Position numbers and translations under genes: made by a program
Part shown: one piece after another, positions 8,297 to 18,908 of the stretch
Layout: each line of letters opens with the position of its first letter
Numbering within the stretch: the stretch's first letter is position 1
Notes under the pieces: model-generated
Databases searched by the model: none
The model's input: the letters and a program-made list of their open reading frames with translations, nothing else
Told to the model about the DNA's origin: nothing
Assembly (NCBI GenBank): GCA_943369485.1
Contig: CALRNH020000011.1
Coordinates: forward strand, 1-64,000
Source: ATX-6F1 sp943369485
GTDB lineage: Bacteria > Cyanobacteriota > Cyanobacteriia > PCC-6307 > Cyanobiaceae
Length of the DNA stretch: 64,000 nt
Direction: 5' to 3'

Positions 8297-9448
8297 ATGA
8301 AGCTGGTCTGTTCCCAGGCCGAACTGAATGCCAGCCTCCAGCTGGTGAGCCGGGCTGTCGCCGCACGGCCCAACCACCCCGTGCTGGCCAATGTGCTGCT
8401 GACAGCCGATGCGGGCACCGGTCGCTTGAGCCTCACCGGCTTTGATCTCAGTCTCGGCATCCAGACCAGCCTCGCCGCTTCGGTGGAGGCCAGTGGTGCG
8501 ATCACGCTGCCAGCGCGCCTGTTCGGTGAAATCGTCTCGCGCCAGTCCAGTGAGACTCCGATCACCCTGAGCAGCTCCGAGGAGAGCGAGCAGGTGGAAC
8601 TCACCAGCCTCTCCGGCAGCTACCAGTTGCGCGGCCTGGCCGCGGAAGACTTCCCCGATCTGCCCCTGCTCCAGACCGGTGTGCCGATCCGGCTGGAGGC
8701 CGAGGCCCTGGTGAGGGGCCTGCGGGCGACCCTGTTCGCCAGCAGCGGCGATGAGGCCAAGCAGCTGCTCACAGGTGTGCATCTGAGCCTGGAGGGACAG
8801 GATTTGGAGTTCGCCGCCACCGATGGGCACAGGCTTTCCGTGCTGCGGCTGGCCAACGCCCTGCCCGGGGGGGCCATCGAGCCCGGTGAAGGGGAGCCCT
8901 TCGCCGTCACCGTGCCGGCCCGCTCCCTGCGGGAACTGGAGCGGCTGCTGTCGGCGCGCCCGGCGGCCGAGCCGGTCAACCTCTTCTGCGACCGGGGTCA
9001 GGTGGTGTTCCTCTGGGGGGACCAGGTGGTCACCAGCCGCAGCCTCGACGGCAGCTATCCCAACTACCGCCAGCTGATCCCTGACAGCTTCAACCGCGTG
9101 CTGGAGCTGGACCGCCGCGGTCTGATCGCTGCCCTCGAACGGGTGGCGGTTCTGGCGGACCAGCACAACAACGTGGTCAAGCTCAGCAGTGATCCAGCCA
9201 ACGGCCAGCTCGCGATCAGCGCCGATGCCCAGGATGTCGGCAGCGGTTCGGAAGCCCTGGCGGCCTCCATCAGCGGTGAGCCGATCCAGATCGCCTTCAA
9301 TGTGCGCTATGTCCTCGATGGCCTCAAGGCGATGGTCGCCGACCGGGTGGAGCTGCGCTGCAACGCCCCCACCACTCCAGCGGTGCTGGCGGCGGTGGAG
9401 GATGGGGGCTTCACCTACCTGGTGATGCCCATTCAGATTCGGACCTGA
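8297..9448 (+). CDS. dnaN: DNA polymerase III sliding clamp (beta subunit)
   Basis: The beta clamp is a ring-shaped homodimer that tethers DNA polymerase III to the template. From ATG 8297 the product is 383 residues, typical for the family, starting MKLVCSQAEL and ending with the characteristic C-terminal segment YLVMPIQIRT. Three repeated clamp domains of about 120 residues each are consistent with the length. An earlier in-frame ATG at 8237 would add 20 residues unlike any clamp N-terminus. It lies next to the putative origin, as in many bacteria. A PRC-barrel-like gene begins 4 bases after its stop, so the two are probably co-transcribed. Confidence 0.97.
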   Translation: MKLVCSQAELNASLQLVSRAVAARPNHPVLANVLLTADAGTGRLSLTGFDLSLGIQTSLAASVEASGAITLPARLFGEIVSRQSSETPITLSSSEESEQVELTSLSGSYQLRGLAAEDFPDLPLLQTGVPIRLEAEALVRGLRATLFASSGDEAKQLLTGVHLSLEGQDLEFAATDGHRLSVLRLANALPGGAIEPGEGEPFAVTVPARSLRELERLLSARPAAEPVNLFCDRGQVVFLWGDQVVTSRSLDGSYPNYRQLIPDSFNRVLELDRRGLIAALERVAVLADQHNNVVKLSSDPANGQLAISADAQDVGSGSEALAASISGEPIQIAFNVRYVLDGLKAMVADRVELRCNAPTTPAVLAAVEDGGFTYLVMPIQIRT

Positions 9449-9452
9449 GCCC

Positions 9453-10283
9453 GTGGCCCTGCCGGAGCACCTGTTGCTCAGTGACCTGCTCCGGCTGCGG
9501 GTTCGCTGCGACCAGGGACTCGATCGCGGCGCCGGCCAGCAGGGCTGGATGCATCCGCCGGTGCACCGACTCCTTGGCTGGGTCAGCCAACCGGCCGGTT
9601 TTGGCTCCCGCCGATTGGTCTGGCGCCTGGATCAGTTGCGGGGTCTGGGGGAGCAGGAGGCCCTGGTGCAGGGTGATCCGGCTGAAACCGATCAGGACAC
9701 CCTGGCGCGACTTCCCACCCTCCTGGAGGCGGTTCTGGTGAACCGATCCGCCGAGCCGATCGGCACCCTGGTGGACCTGGCGGTGGAGCTGCGAACCGGC
9801 CGGATCCTCCATTACCTGGTGGCCCGCAGTGATCCCCGCCTGCCCGGCAGCAGTCGTTGGCGGTTGTCCCCGGATCGCATCGCTGATCAGCAGCCCGGCC
9901 AGGTGGTGACGGCCGCGGTGGGCCTGGATGATCTTCCCCTGGCCAAGGCCAGCTTGCGCCAGGAGTTTCTGCAGCGTTCACGACGCTGGCGGGAGCAGAT
10001 GGGCCAGGAGACGGCCCGGCTGCGGGACCAGTTCCAGCAGGTCGGTGATCGCTTCGAGGACCGGCTTGAGGGTTGGCTGGAGGAGCCCCCGTGGGAGGAG
10101 AGCCCCAGGGGCGAGCGGGAGGTGCGCCCGGCCTCTTTCGAGGATCGGGAGCCCTGGGAAGCCTTTGACCCTGAGGAGCCAAGGGAGCAGCGTCTGGGGG
10201 ATCAGGAGTTTCCGCAGCGCCAGGCCGCCAGCCGGCGCCGTCAGCCCCGTGACCCTGCATCCGAGGAGGATCCCTGGATCTGA
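9453..10283 (+). CDS. PRC-barrel-like protein with charged C-terminal tail
   Basis: This 276-residue protein starts at GTG 9453, four bases after dnaN. Residues about 90-170 look like a PRC-barrel-type beta domain, for example EPIGTLVDLAVELRTG followed by ILHYLVARSD. Residues about 170-205 are a charged helix, and the last 70 residues are rich in Glu, Arg, Pro and Asp, probably disordered. PRC barrels occur in RimM (ribosome maturation) and in the photosynthetic reaction centre H subunit, but I cannot assign a role. Its position between dnaN and purL appears conserved in picocyanobacteria from memory. Function unknown. Confidence 0.7.
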   Translation: MALPEHLLLSDLLRLRVRCDQGLDRGAGQQGWMHPPVHRLLGWVSQPAGFGSRRLVWRLDQLRGLGEQEALVQGDPAETDQDTLARLPTLLEAVLVNRSAEPIGTLVDLAVELRTGRILHYLVARSDPRLPGSSRWRLSPDRIADQQPGQVVTAAVGLDDLPLAKASLRQEFLQRSRRWREQMGQETARLRDQFQQVGDRFEDRLEGWLEEPPWEESPRGEREVRPASFEDREPWEAFDPEEPREQRLGDQEFPQRQAASRRRQPRDPASEEDPWI

Positions 10284-10351
10284 GTGATCCAGGTGGCGTG
10301 CCCTGGGTGTGATCCCCCTCAGCCAGACTGGCGCTCTCTTGCCTCCGCTCC

Positions 10352-12751
10352 GTGGTTGCCAGTTCCTCCTTCTCGGTCGCCGATGCGCTGCGCAAGGAGG
10401 GCCTCAGCCAGGCCGATTACGACGAGATCGTCCGCCGTCTGGAAAGGGCCCCGAACCGGGCCGAACTGGGCATGTTCGGGGTGATGTGGTCGGAGCACTG
10501 CTGTTACCGCAATTCACGGCCGCTGCTGCAGGGCTTTCCCACTGAGGGGCCGCGCATTCTGGTGGGCCCGGGTGAGAACGCCGGCGTGGTGGATCTTGGC
10601 GAGGGTCAGCACCTGGCCTTCAAGATCGAGAGCCACAATCACCCCTCGGCCGTGGAGCCCTTTCAGGGGGCGGCCACCGGTGTGGGCGGGATTCTCAGGG
10701 ACATCTTCACCATGGGGGCGCGGCCGATTGCCCTGCTGAACGCCCTGCGTTTCGGCCCGCTCGAGGACGAACGCAACGTGGGTCTGATGGAAGGTGTGGT
10801 GGCCGGCATCGCCCATTACGGCAATTGCGTGGGGGTGCCGACCGTGGGCGGTGAGGTGGCGTTCGACCCGAGCTACAGCGGCAACCCGTTGGTGAACGCC
10901 ATGGCCCTGGGGCTGATGGAAACCGATGCGATCGTGCGCTCCGGCGCCGAGGGGGTGGGCAATCCGGTGGTCTACGTCGGCAGCACCACCGGTCGCGATG
11001 GCATGGGCGGCGCCAGCTTTGCCTCCGCTGAGCTCAGCGCGACCTCCCTCGACGATCGCCCCGCCGTGCAGGTGGGAGATCCGTTTCTGGAAAAGGGACT
11101 GATCGAGGCTTGCCTTGAGGCCTTCCAGAGCGGTGATGTGGTGGCCGCCCAGGACATGGGGGCCGCCGGACTCACCTGCAGCTGCTCGGAGATGGCCGCC
11201 AAAGGCGGCGTGGGGATTGAGCTGGATCTCGATCGGGTGCCTGCCCGGGAATCGGGCATGAGCGCCTACGAGTACCTGCTTTCCGAGTCCCAGGAACGGA
11301 TGCTGTTCGTGGTCAGGGCCGGCAGGGAGCAGCCGCTGATGGAGCGCTTCCGCCGCTGGGGGCTCCAGGCCGCCGTGGTCGGCCGGGTGCTTGCGGAGCC
11401 GATTGTGCGGGTGCTCCAGCATGGGGAGGTGGCCGCTGAGGTTCCAGCCAATGCCCTGGCCGATGACACCCCGATCAACCACCATGAGCTGATCAGTGAA
11501 CCGCCTGCGGATCTGCTGGCCCATTGGCGCTGGAGCGAAGAGAAGCTGCCCGAGGCCATGGTTTCCGGCATCGTCACCCCCAAGGGATCCCTGACCTGGG
11601 AAGCCGTGCTGGAACAGCTGCTCGACGATCCCACCATCGCCAGCAAGCGCTGGGTCTGGCGCCAGTACGACCACCAGGTGCAGGCCAACACCGTGGTGCC
11701 TCCGGGTGGCGCCGATGCAGCCGTGGTCCGCTTGCGGCCCCAGCAGGGTGCCGGTTCCCTCGCGGCGGTCACCCGTGGGGTGGCGGCCACGGTGGATTGC
11801 CCGAACCGCTGGGTGGCCCTCGACCCTGAACGTGGGGCAATCGCGGCGGTGGCCGAGGCGGCCCGCAACCTCAGCTGTGTGGGCGCCGAGCCCCTGGCGG
11901 TCACCGACAACCTCAACTTCCCCTCCCCCGACACCGACCGGGGCTACTGGCAGCTGGCCCTGGCCTGTCGCGGCCTGGCCGAGGCCTGCCGCACCCTGGG
12001 CACTCCTGTCACGGGCGGCAATGTCTCTCTCTTCAACGAGACCCGCCTGAGCGATGGACGGATGCAGCCGATCCACCCCACCCCTGTGGTGGGCATGGTG
12101 GGGCTGGTGCATGACCTGGCCCACGTCACCGGTCTGGGCTGGCGAACCCCAGGGGACGCGATCTGGTTGCTGGGGGTTCCCCTGGAGGCCACCGGGGAGA
12201 GTGCCGCTGCCGAGGAGCGGCTCTCGCTGGCGGGGAGCAGCTACCTGGAGCGGATCCATGGTCTGGCCACCGGCCGGCCGCCACGCACCGATCTGGAGCT
12301 GGAGGTTCGGGTGCAGGCCTTCCTGCGCCAGGCGATCACCACAGGCCTGGTGGCCTCCGCCCACGACCTCGCCGACGGCGGCCTGGCGGTGGCCCTGGCG
12401 GAGGCTTCGATCGCCTCAGGGCTCGGGGCCATGGTCGCTTTGCCCGCTGGTACGGGGCGTCTTGATCGCCTGCTGTTCGCCGAAGGCGGCGCCCGCATAT
12501 TGGTGTCGGTGCCTGCGGGCCAGGCGGCTGCCTGGCAGGCGGCCTTGGAGCGTGCCGGTGCCGTTGAACCTGTCGCTGTGGGCGAACGCACCACGGGTGA
12601 ACTGTCCTGGGCCCAGCGCCTGGGGCAGGTGAGCCTCGAGCCGCAGCTCAGCATCAGCCGTGCGGATCAGCCGCTGCTCGCCAGCGCCATCGAGGCCCTG
12701 CGTGAGCGCTATGAGCAGGCCCTGCCCCGCCGCCTCGGGGCCCGGGGTTGA
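10352..12751 (+). CDS. purL: Phosphoribosylformylglycinamidine synthase subunit PurL
   Basis: PurL is the ATP-dependent synthetase subunit that makes FGAM from FGAR in purine synthesis; in this class it works with separate PurS and PurQ. The 799-residue product is the small-PurL type. Visible motifs include the N-terminal WSEHCCYRNSRP, HNHPSAVEPFQGAATGVGG, and in the second half DNLNFPSP and AHDLADGGLAVALAEASI. Translation is assigned to GTG 10352. purF follows, and its best start lies 39 bases after the purL stop, so two consecutive purine-pathway genes form a likely operon. Confidence 0.96.
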   Translation: MVASSSFSVADALRKEGLSQADYDEIVRRLERAPNRAELGMFGVMWSEHCCYRNSRPLLQGFPTEGPRILVGPGENAGVVDLGEGQHLAFKIESHNHPSAVEPFQGAATGVGGILRDIFTMGARPIALLNALRFGPLEDERNVGLMEGVVAGIAHYGNCVGVPTVGGEVAFDPSYSGNPLVNAMALGLMETDAIVRSGAEGVGNPVVYVGSTTGRDGMGGASFASAELSATSLDDRPAVQVGDPFLEKGLIEACLEAFQSGDVVAAQDMGAAGLTCSCSEMAAKGGVGIELDLDRVPARESGMSAYEYLLSESQERMLFVVRAGREQPLMERFRRWGLQAAVVGRVLAEPIVRVLQHGEVAAEVPANALADDTPINHHELISEPPADLLAHWRWSEEKLPEAMVSGIVTPKGSLTWEAVLEQLLDDPTIASKRWVWRQYDHQVQANTVVPPGGADAAVVRLRPQQGAGSLAAVTRGVAATVDCPNRWVALDPERGAIAAVAEAARNLSCVGAEPLAVTDNLNFPSPDTDRGYWQLALACRGLAEACRTLGTPVTGGNVSLFNETRLSDGRMQPIHPTPVVGMVGLVHDLAHVTGLGWRTPGDAIWLLGVPLEATGESAAAEERLSLAGSSYLERIHGLATGRPPRTDLELEVRVQAFLRQAITTGLVASAHDLADGGLAVALAEASIASGLGAMVALPAGTGRLDRLLFAEGGARILVSVPAGQAAAWQAALERAGAVEPVAVGERTTGELSWAQRLGQVSLEPQLSISRADQPLLASAIEALRERYEQALPRRLGARG

Positions 12752-12789
12752 GGCAGACTGTTCATCACCCTTTCAAGGCGCCAGGCCCT

Positions 12790-14286
<1,497 letters not shown>

Positions 14287-14292
14287 GGCTGT

Positions 14293-14314
14293 ATCGAACG
14301 CGATTCGCTTCGAT
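14293..14314 (+). terminator. Possible hairpin at the 3' end of purF
   Basis: ATCGAA (14293-14298) pairs with TTCGAT (14309-14314), and the bases between form GCG-ATT-CGC with one bulged C. It lies just past the purF stop, before the convergent gyrase-like gene. No T-run follows, so termination efficiency is doubtful. Confidence 0.35.
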
Positions 14315-14460
14315 CTGATCGTTCTGCCATCTGACGTTCCAAAGACTTTCAAGGCCACCAGCGGAGCAGCGCAATCCGATCAATCAGCCTCCTGCCAGCG
14401 ACTGCCCCCAACGCTCGCTGGCCTGAGGGCCGATCGTTTGGCCTGACCCGTGGGGTCCGC

Positions 14461-16917
14461 TCAGCGGATCAGTGGAACCAGCGCCTGAACGCTCTCTCCC
14501 GCCGGCAGGGGGAACAGCTGGCCGCTGCCACTGGCCTCCTGGGATTCAAGCTGGTCGGCGTGGAGCCGGAAGTGGCGCTTGTCGCCCACCATCACACTCA
14601 CCACGGCTGAGCCCAGGCCCTGCAGATCCACCAACTGATCGCTCCGATCCTGGAAGCGCAGTCCGATCTGGCCCAGGTCACCGCGCTGGCAGCGGCGTAG
14701 GCCGGCGGCCCTCAGGCGCTTGAGCTGACCACTTCGGCTGGCCAGCAGCACGTCGTCGCGATCCCCAGCGGCGGCAGCCCCGACCACCGTTTCACCTGGA
14801 AGAAGCCGCATCAGCATGGGCCCCTGGGCCGTGCGGCCCATCACCGGAAGGTTGGATTCATTCACCGCCAGTTTCAGCACCCGACCGGTGCTGCTGGCCA
14901 CGATCAGGTCGTCCCCTTCCCGGCAGCAGACCACCCGCCTCAGCACCACCTCATCGCGCAGTTTGAGCATGCTGACGGCCCGCCCGGAGAGCTCCTGGAA
15001 CTCGCTGATCGGCAGGCGTTTGAAGCGGCCATCGCTGCTCAGCAGCCCCAGGCTGAGGGCTGGATCGCTCTCCAGGGGGAGCACCTGCACGACCCGTTCG
15101 CCCTCCAGGCTGTCGGGAAGGAACTTCTCCAGGTTGCCTGGTTGCTGACCGGCAAACTCCCAGCGCAGCAGGGCCACCCGGCCACCGCTGGTGAAGGCCA
15201 GCAGGCTGGGTTGTCCGGCAATCGGCAGGATCAGTCGGGCCGGCGCTGGGTGCTCCCCCAGTTCCACGGGTTCTTCCAGGTGCAGTCGTCCCAGGGTCTG
15301 GGGGGCCACGATCCGCACCTGGCCATCGCTGCTGATCAATAGCCGGCCATCGCTGGCCAGGGCTCCGTAGGCCTGTTGGCGTTGCTGCTCGGCATTGGGA
15401 CGCACCGCCGCCGCCCGCAGGGCCACCAGGGCATCTCCACCCTCCACCAGGCGGGTGCGGCGGGGGGTGTTGAAGCGCTTCTTGAGGACCTTGAGCTCAT
15501 TCACCAGCGCCTCGAGCAGGCTGCTGCGGTTGTCGAGCAGCTCCCGCAGCCGCGTGCGCTCGCTCCGCAGCTGCTCGGCTTCGCTGCGCAGGCCGTCCTG
15601 CTCCAGGCTGGTGAGTCGGCGCAGGGGCATGGCCAGCACGGCCTCCGCCTGGCGCTCGCTGAGGTCGAGGTGCACCTGCAGGCTGGCCCGGGCTGAAGCG
15701 GCGTCGCTGGCCGCCTGGATCAGCTCGATCACCCGCTGGAGGGAATCAAGGGCTTTGATCAGCCCCTCCACCACCTCCAGCCGGTCCTCGGCGCGCTTGA
15801 GGGCATGGTTGGTGCGGCGGATCAGGGTGTGTTCGCGGTACTCCAGGAACTGCTCCAGCAGCTGGCGCAGGCTCAGTTGCTGGGGTTTGCCATTCACCAG
15901 AGCCAGCAGGATGGCGCCGAAGTTGCTCTGCAGGGCCGTGCGCCGCTGCAGTTCGCTCAGCACCTTGTCGGCTTCGGCATCCCGGCGCAGCTCCACCACC
16001 ACGCGCATGCCGTCGCGATCGCTTTCATCGCGGATGTCGGCGATGCCGCCGATCTTGCCATCGTTCACCTGCTCGGCGAGTTTCTCGATCCAGCCCGCCT
16101 TGCTGAGCTGATAGGGCAGCTCGGTGACCACCACGGCAGCCCGACGGTGGCGTCCCTTGCCGGGTTGCACCTCCTCGATGTGGGCCACCCCGCGCATGGG
16201 AATGCTGCCGCGGCCGTTGAGATAGGTGTCGCGCACGCCGCTGCCGGTCAGCACCTCTCCGCCGGTGGGGAAGTCAGGGCCGGGCACCAGGGTCAGCAGC
16301 TTCTCGTCGCTGAGCTCAGGCTGACGTACCAGGGCGATCAGGGCGTCCACCACCTCCCCGAGGTTGTGGGGGGGAATGTTCGTCGCCATGCCCACGGCGA
16401 TGCCCGAGCAGCCGTTGAGCAGCAGGAAGGGCAACTGGGCGGGCAGCACCGTGGGTTCCTGTTGGGAGCCGTCGAAGTTGGGCGCGAAATCGACGGTGTC
16501 GCTGCCGATCTCATCAAGCAGCCCTTCGTGGGAGATCGCTGCCAGCCGCGTCTCGGTGTAGCGCATGGCGGCGGCCGGGTCATCGTCGACCGAGCCGAAG
16601 TTGCCGTGCCCGTCCAGCAGGGGGTGGCGGCTGGCGAAGGTCTGCACCAGCCGCACCAGGGCGTCATAGACCGCCTGGTCGCCATGGGGGTGGTACTTGC
16701 CGAGCACATCCCCGACAACCCGCGCGCACTTGCGGTAGGGCCGATCTGGAGTCAGCCCCAGCTCATGCATCGCAAAGAGGATGCGCCGCTGCACTGGTTT
16801 GAGGCCGTCGCGCACGTCCGGCAGGGCCCGCCCCACGATCACGCTCATGGCGTACTCGAGGTAGGAGCGCTGCATCTCCTGATGCAGGGCGATGGGCTGG
16901 ATGCGCTCCTCGGCCAT
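14461..16917 (-). CDS. DNA gyrase / topoisomerase IV subunit A
   Basis: This is the DNA-cleaving subunit of a type IIA topoisomerase, 818 residues. The N-terminal breakage-reunion domain is intact: GRALPDVRDGLKPVQRRIL, KYHPHGDQAVYD (75-86) and the catalytic tyrosine in AAMRYTETRL (Tyr120). The C-terminal half is a beta-pinwheel of repeated blades. I see no QRRGGKG-type GyrA box in the first blade, which favours a ParC-like or otherwise atypical enzyme over a canonical gyrase. The position equivalent to E. coli GyrA Ser83 is Gln81. Picocyanobacteria are thought to carry a second GyrA elsewhere. It is the third gene of a queG-TPR-gyrase minus-strand run. Confidence 0.93.
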   Translation of the reverse strand: MAEERIQPIALHQEMQRSYLEYAMSVIVGRALPDVRDGLKPVQRRILFAMHELGLTPDRPYRKCARVVGDVLGKYHPHGDQAVYDALVRLVQTFASRHPLLDGHGNFGSVDDDPAAAMRYTETRLAAISHEGLLDEIGSDTVDFAPNFDGSQQEPTVLPAQLPFLLLNGCSGIAVGMATNIPPHNLGEVVDALIALVRQPELSDEKLLTLVPGPDFPTGGEVLTGSGVRDTYLNGRGSIPMRGVAHIEEVQPGKGRHRRAAVVVTELPYQLSKAGWIEKLAEQVNDGKIGGIADIRDESDRDGMRVVVELRRDAEADKVLSELQRRTALQSNFGAILLALVNGKPQQLSLRQLLEQFLEYREHTLIRRTNHALKRAEDRLEVVEGLIKALDSLQRVIELIQAASDAASARASLQVHLDLSERQAEAVLAMPLRRLTSLEQDGLRSEAEQLRSERTRLRELLDNRSSLLEALVNELKVLKKRFNTPRRTRLVEGGDALVALRAAAVRPNAEQQRQQAYGALASDGRLLISSDGQVRIVAPQTLGRLHLEEPVELGEHPAPARLILPIAGQPSLLAFTSGGRVALLRWEFAGQQPGNLEKFLPDSLEGERVVQVLPLESDPALSLGLLSSDGRFKRLPISEFQELSGRAVSMLKLRDEVVLRRVVCCREGDDLIVASSTGRVLKLAVNESNLPVMGRTAQGPMLMRLLPGETVVGAAAAGDRDDVLLASRSGQLKRLRAAGLRRCQRGDLGQIGLRFQDRSDQLVDLQGLGSAVVSVMVGDKRHFRLHADQLESQEASGSGQLFPLPAGESVQALVPLIR

Positions 16918-16994
16918 CCGGGTTTGGGCTCTGGGCGCGGAAGGGGCTCAGCCTACAGATCTTGCCCCTGGCCCCAAAACCCCTGGGGACGACC

Positions 16995-17915
16995 TCAGTT
17001 GTCGGGTTCCTGGCTGCCGTTGCCGGCATTGGCCAGGGCCCGTTCGACCACCGATTTGAGCTCGGGGCGGCCCAACAGCCGTTTGGTGGCGGCCCGCAGT
17101 TTGTTGCCCCAGAGCTGTTCCTTCTGGTACGTCTCCAGGACGTAGCTGGGCTCTCCCTCCAGGGCGCTCTTGGCCAGGCGCAGGGCTTCTTCGCTGTTGT
17201 TGCCGCTGCCGTTCAGGGCCGCGGCCAGGGCCAAGGTGGGCTCGGAGGCGCTCGATTTGATCTGCAGGGCCTGACGCCAGCGCTCGATCGCCTCGCGTGG
17301 GCGGCTCAGCTCGAACAGCACCAGGGCCTGGTTGTTGATCGCTTCCCAGAAGCCCTTGCGCAGGGAGGCGGCCTTCTCGAAGGAGGCGAGGGCGGCGTTG
17401 GGGTTGTTGAGCAGGATCTGGGCGTTGCCCAGGTCGAAGTGGGCCCCGGGGTTCTTGCCATTCAGCTTGAGACCCTGCTCCAGGTAGCCAAGCGCCTGCT
17501 TCGGCTGGCCGTCCCGCAGGGCCAGGGAGCCCTGGGCGAACAGGATGCCGGGGTTGCGGGGATCCAGCTGCTTGGCCCGCGCCAGCGCTTTCGAGGCTTC
17601 TTTGATCTGGTTGCTGCGCAACTGGGCTTCGGCCAGAAGCACCCAACCCCGGGGGTCACCCGGCAACAGCTGCACGGTCAGGGCCGCGAGCTTGGCGGCG
17701 TCTTCGGGCTGACCCAACCGCAGCAGGCGGGAGGCCGCCTGGGCGATGCCCAGGCCGGACGCCTCCAGTTCCTGGGGGCGAGGGATGTAGACATAGGGCA
17801 CGAACGCCTGGGCCGGCGCCGTCCCCACCGCAAGCCCACCAGCCACCAGGCCACCGGCCACCAGGCCGAAGGCCAGAGGAGCGGCCGCCAGGGACCGCAA
17901 CCAGCGGGGGGTCAT
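16995..17915 (-). CDS. Secreted tetratricopeptide-repeat protein
   Basis: The product is 306 residues from ATG 17915. It opens with a signal peptide (Arg-containing start, a Leu/Ala/Gly/Val core with a repeated GLVAGG, and a PAQA cleavage site). The mature part is a chain of TPR units, clearest at about residues 75-215, where Ala/Gly/Leu and a helix-breaking Pro recur every 34 residues (for example LDPRNPGILFAQGSLAL). Earlier in-frame starts would overlap queG and hide the signal peptide. It sits 26 bases downstream of queG on the same strand. TPR proteins are protein-interaction scaffolds; the partner here is unknown. Confidence 0.8.
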   Translation of the reverse strand: MTPRWLRSLAAAPLAFGLVAGGLVAGGLAVGTAPAQAFVPYVYIPRPQELEASGLGIAQAASRLLRLGQPEDAAKLAALTVQLLPGDPRGWVLLAEAQLRSNQIKEASKALARAKQLDPRNPGILFAQGSLALRDGQPKQALGYLEQGLKLNGKNPGAHFDLGNAQILLNNPNAALASFEKAASLRKGFWEAINNQALVLFELSRPREAIERWRQALQIKSSASEPTLALAAALNGSGNNSEEALRLAKSALEGEPSYVLETYQKEQLWGNKLRAATKRLLGRPELKSVVERALANAGNGSQEPDN

Positions 17916-17941
17916 CAACGTCTTTCGAGATGCAAAGCAGC

Positions 17942-18877
17942 CTAGGGGTCCTGCCCCAGGGAGGCTCTGACGTTCCGGCGCCACATCCAGGGTTTGATGC
18001 GGCGCAGGGCCGAGGCCCGCAGCTGCTCATCCCAAGCCGCGTCGCTCCAGCCCAGGGCTTGCTCGGGTTCCAGGTTCAGCATCCACGGCCGTGGCTGCAC
18101 ATCCGGATCGCTGGAGGGCTCCAGCGCCGGCCCGTTCCAGGGGCAGACGTCCTGGCAGATGTCACAGCCGGCTACCCAGGGCCCCAGGCCTGCCTTGATC
18201 GCTGCCGGAAGGGATGGCTCGCGGCTTTCGATCGTGTGGAAGGCCAGGCACCGGCGAGCATCCACCACGAAGGGCTCGCTGATCGCGCCGGTGGGGCAGG
18301 CCTCCAGGCAGCTGCTGCAGCTGCCGCAGAGGGGCTCCGCGGGCCCGTCGGCCGGCAGCTCCACGGTGGTGAGCAGGTGACCGAGCAGCAGCCATGAGCC
18401 CCGGTGCCTGTGGATCAGATTGCCGTTTTTGCCGATCCAGCCCAGGCCCGCCTCCTCCGCCCAGGCCTTGTCGAGCAGTGGCGCCGCATCCACGCAGACC
18501 CGCCAGCGAGAGTCCGGCACCTGCTGCTCCAGCCAGCGCCCAAGCCGCCGCAGCCGTCCATCGATGACCCGGTGGTAATCCCGGCCCCAGCCGTAGCGAG
18601 CGATCGCCAGGGAGCCGGGGGCCCGCTCGGCGGCCACGTGGTAACTCAATCCCACCGCCACCAGGCTGCGCACTCCCTCCAGCAGGCGTTCCACCCGGGT
18701 GCGGCGGGGGTCCGCCATCCAGACCATCGACCCCTGGTGGCCGGCCTTGAGCCAGCGTTCCAAGGCAGCGCTGCGCAGGCGCAGATTGGCGCCACCGGGC
18801 ACGGCGGCGATGCCGACAGGATCGAAGCCCAGGGCCTTCGCCTCCTGTTTCAGCCGCTGGGCCAGGTCGGTTCTCAC
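17942..18877 (-). CDS. queG: Epoxyqueuosine reductase
   Basis: QueG is a cobalamin- and iron-sulfur-dependent reductase that performs the last step of queuosine formation in tRNA. The 311-residue product carries two 4Fe-4S ferredoxin-like cysteine sets: CGSCSSCLEACPTG and CDICQDVCPWN. The sequences ACPTGAI and RRCLAFHTIE are also typical. The start is GTG 18877. A divergent gene for a small membrane protein begins 31 bases away, so their promoters must overlap or lie inside coding sequence. A cobalamin-pathway gene, cbiD, occurs elsewhere in this window, consistent with a cell that makes its own cofactor. Confidence 0.94.
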   Translation of the reverse strand: MRTDLAQRLKQEAKALGFDPVGIAAVPGGANLRLRSAALERWLKAGHQGSMVWMADPRRTRVERLLEGVRSLVAVGLSYHVAAERAPGSLAIARYGWGRDYHRVIDGRLRRLGRWLEQQVPDSRWRVCVDAAPLLDKAWAEEAGLGWIGKNGNLIHRHRGSWLLLGHLLTTVELPADGPAEPLCGSCSSCLEACPTGAISEPFVVDARRCLAFHTIESREPSLPAAIKAGLGPWVAGCDICQDVCPWNGPALEPSSDPDVQPRPWMLNLEPEQALGWSDAAWDEQLRASALRRIKPWMWRRNVRASLGQDP

Positions 18878-18908
18878 CCGTACAGTTGCGCGACACCGTC
18901 ATTGTGAT

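Noticed and set aside
10514..12364. 616-codon open frame antisense to purL
   Set aside because: High GC keeps third-position frames open. The translation is Gly/His/Arg/Gln-rich with no domain, while purL on the other strand has all family motifs.
15805..17145. 446-codon plus-strand frame across the gyrase-like gene
   Set aside because: Runs antisense through the conserved breakage-reunion domain; shadow frame.
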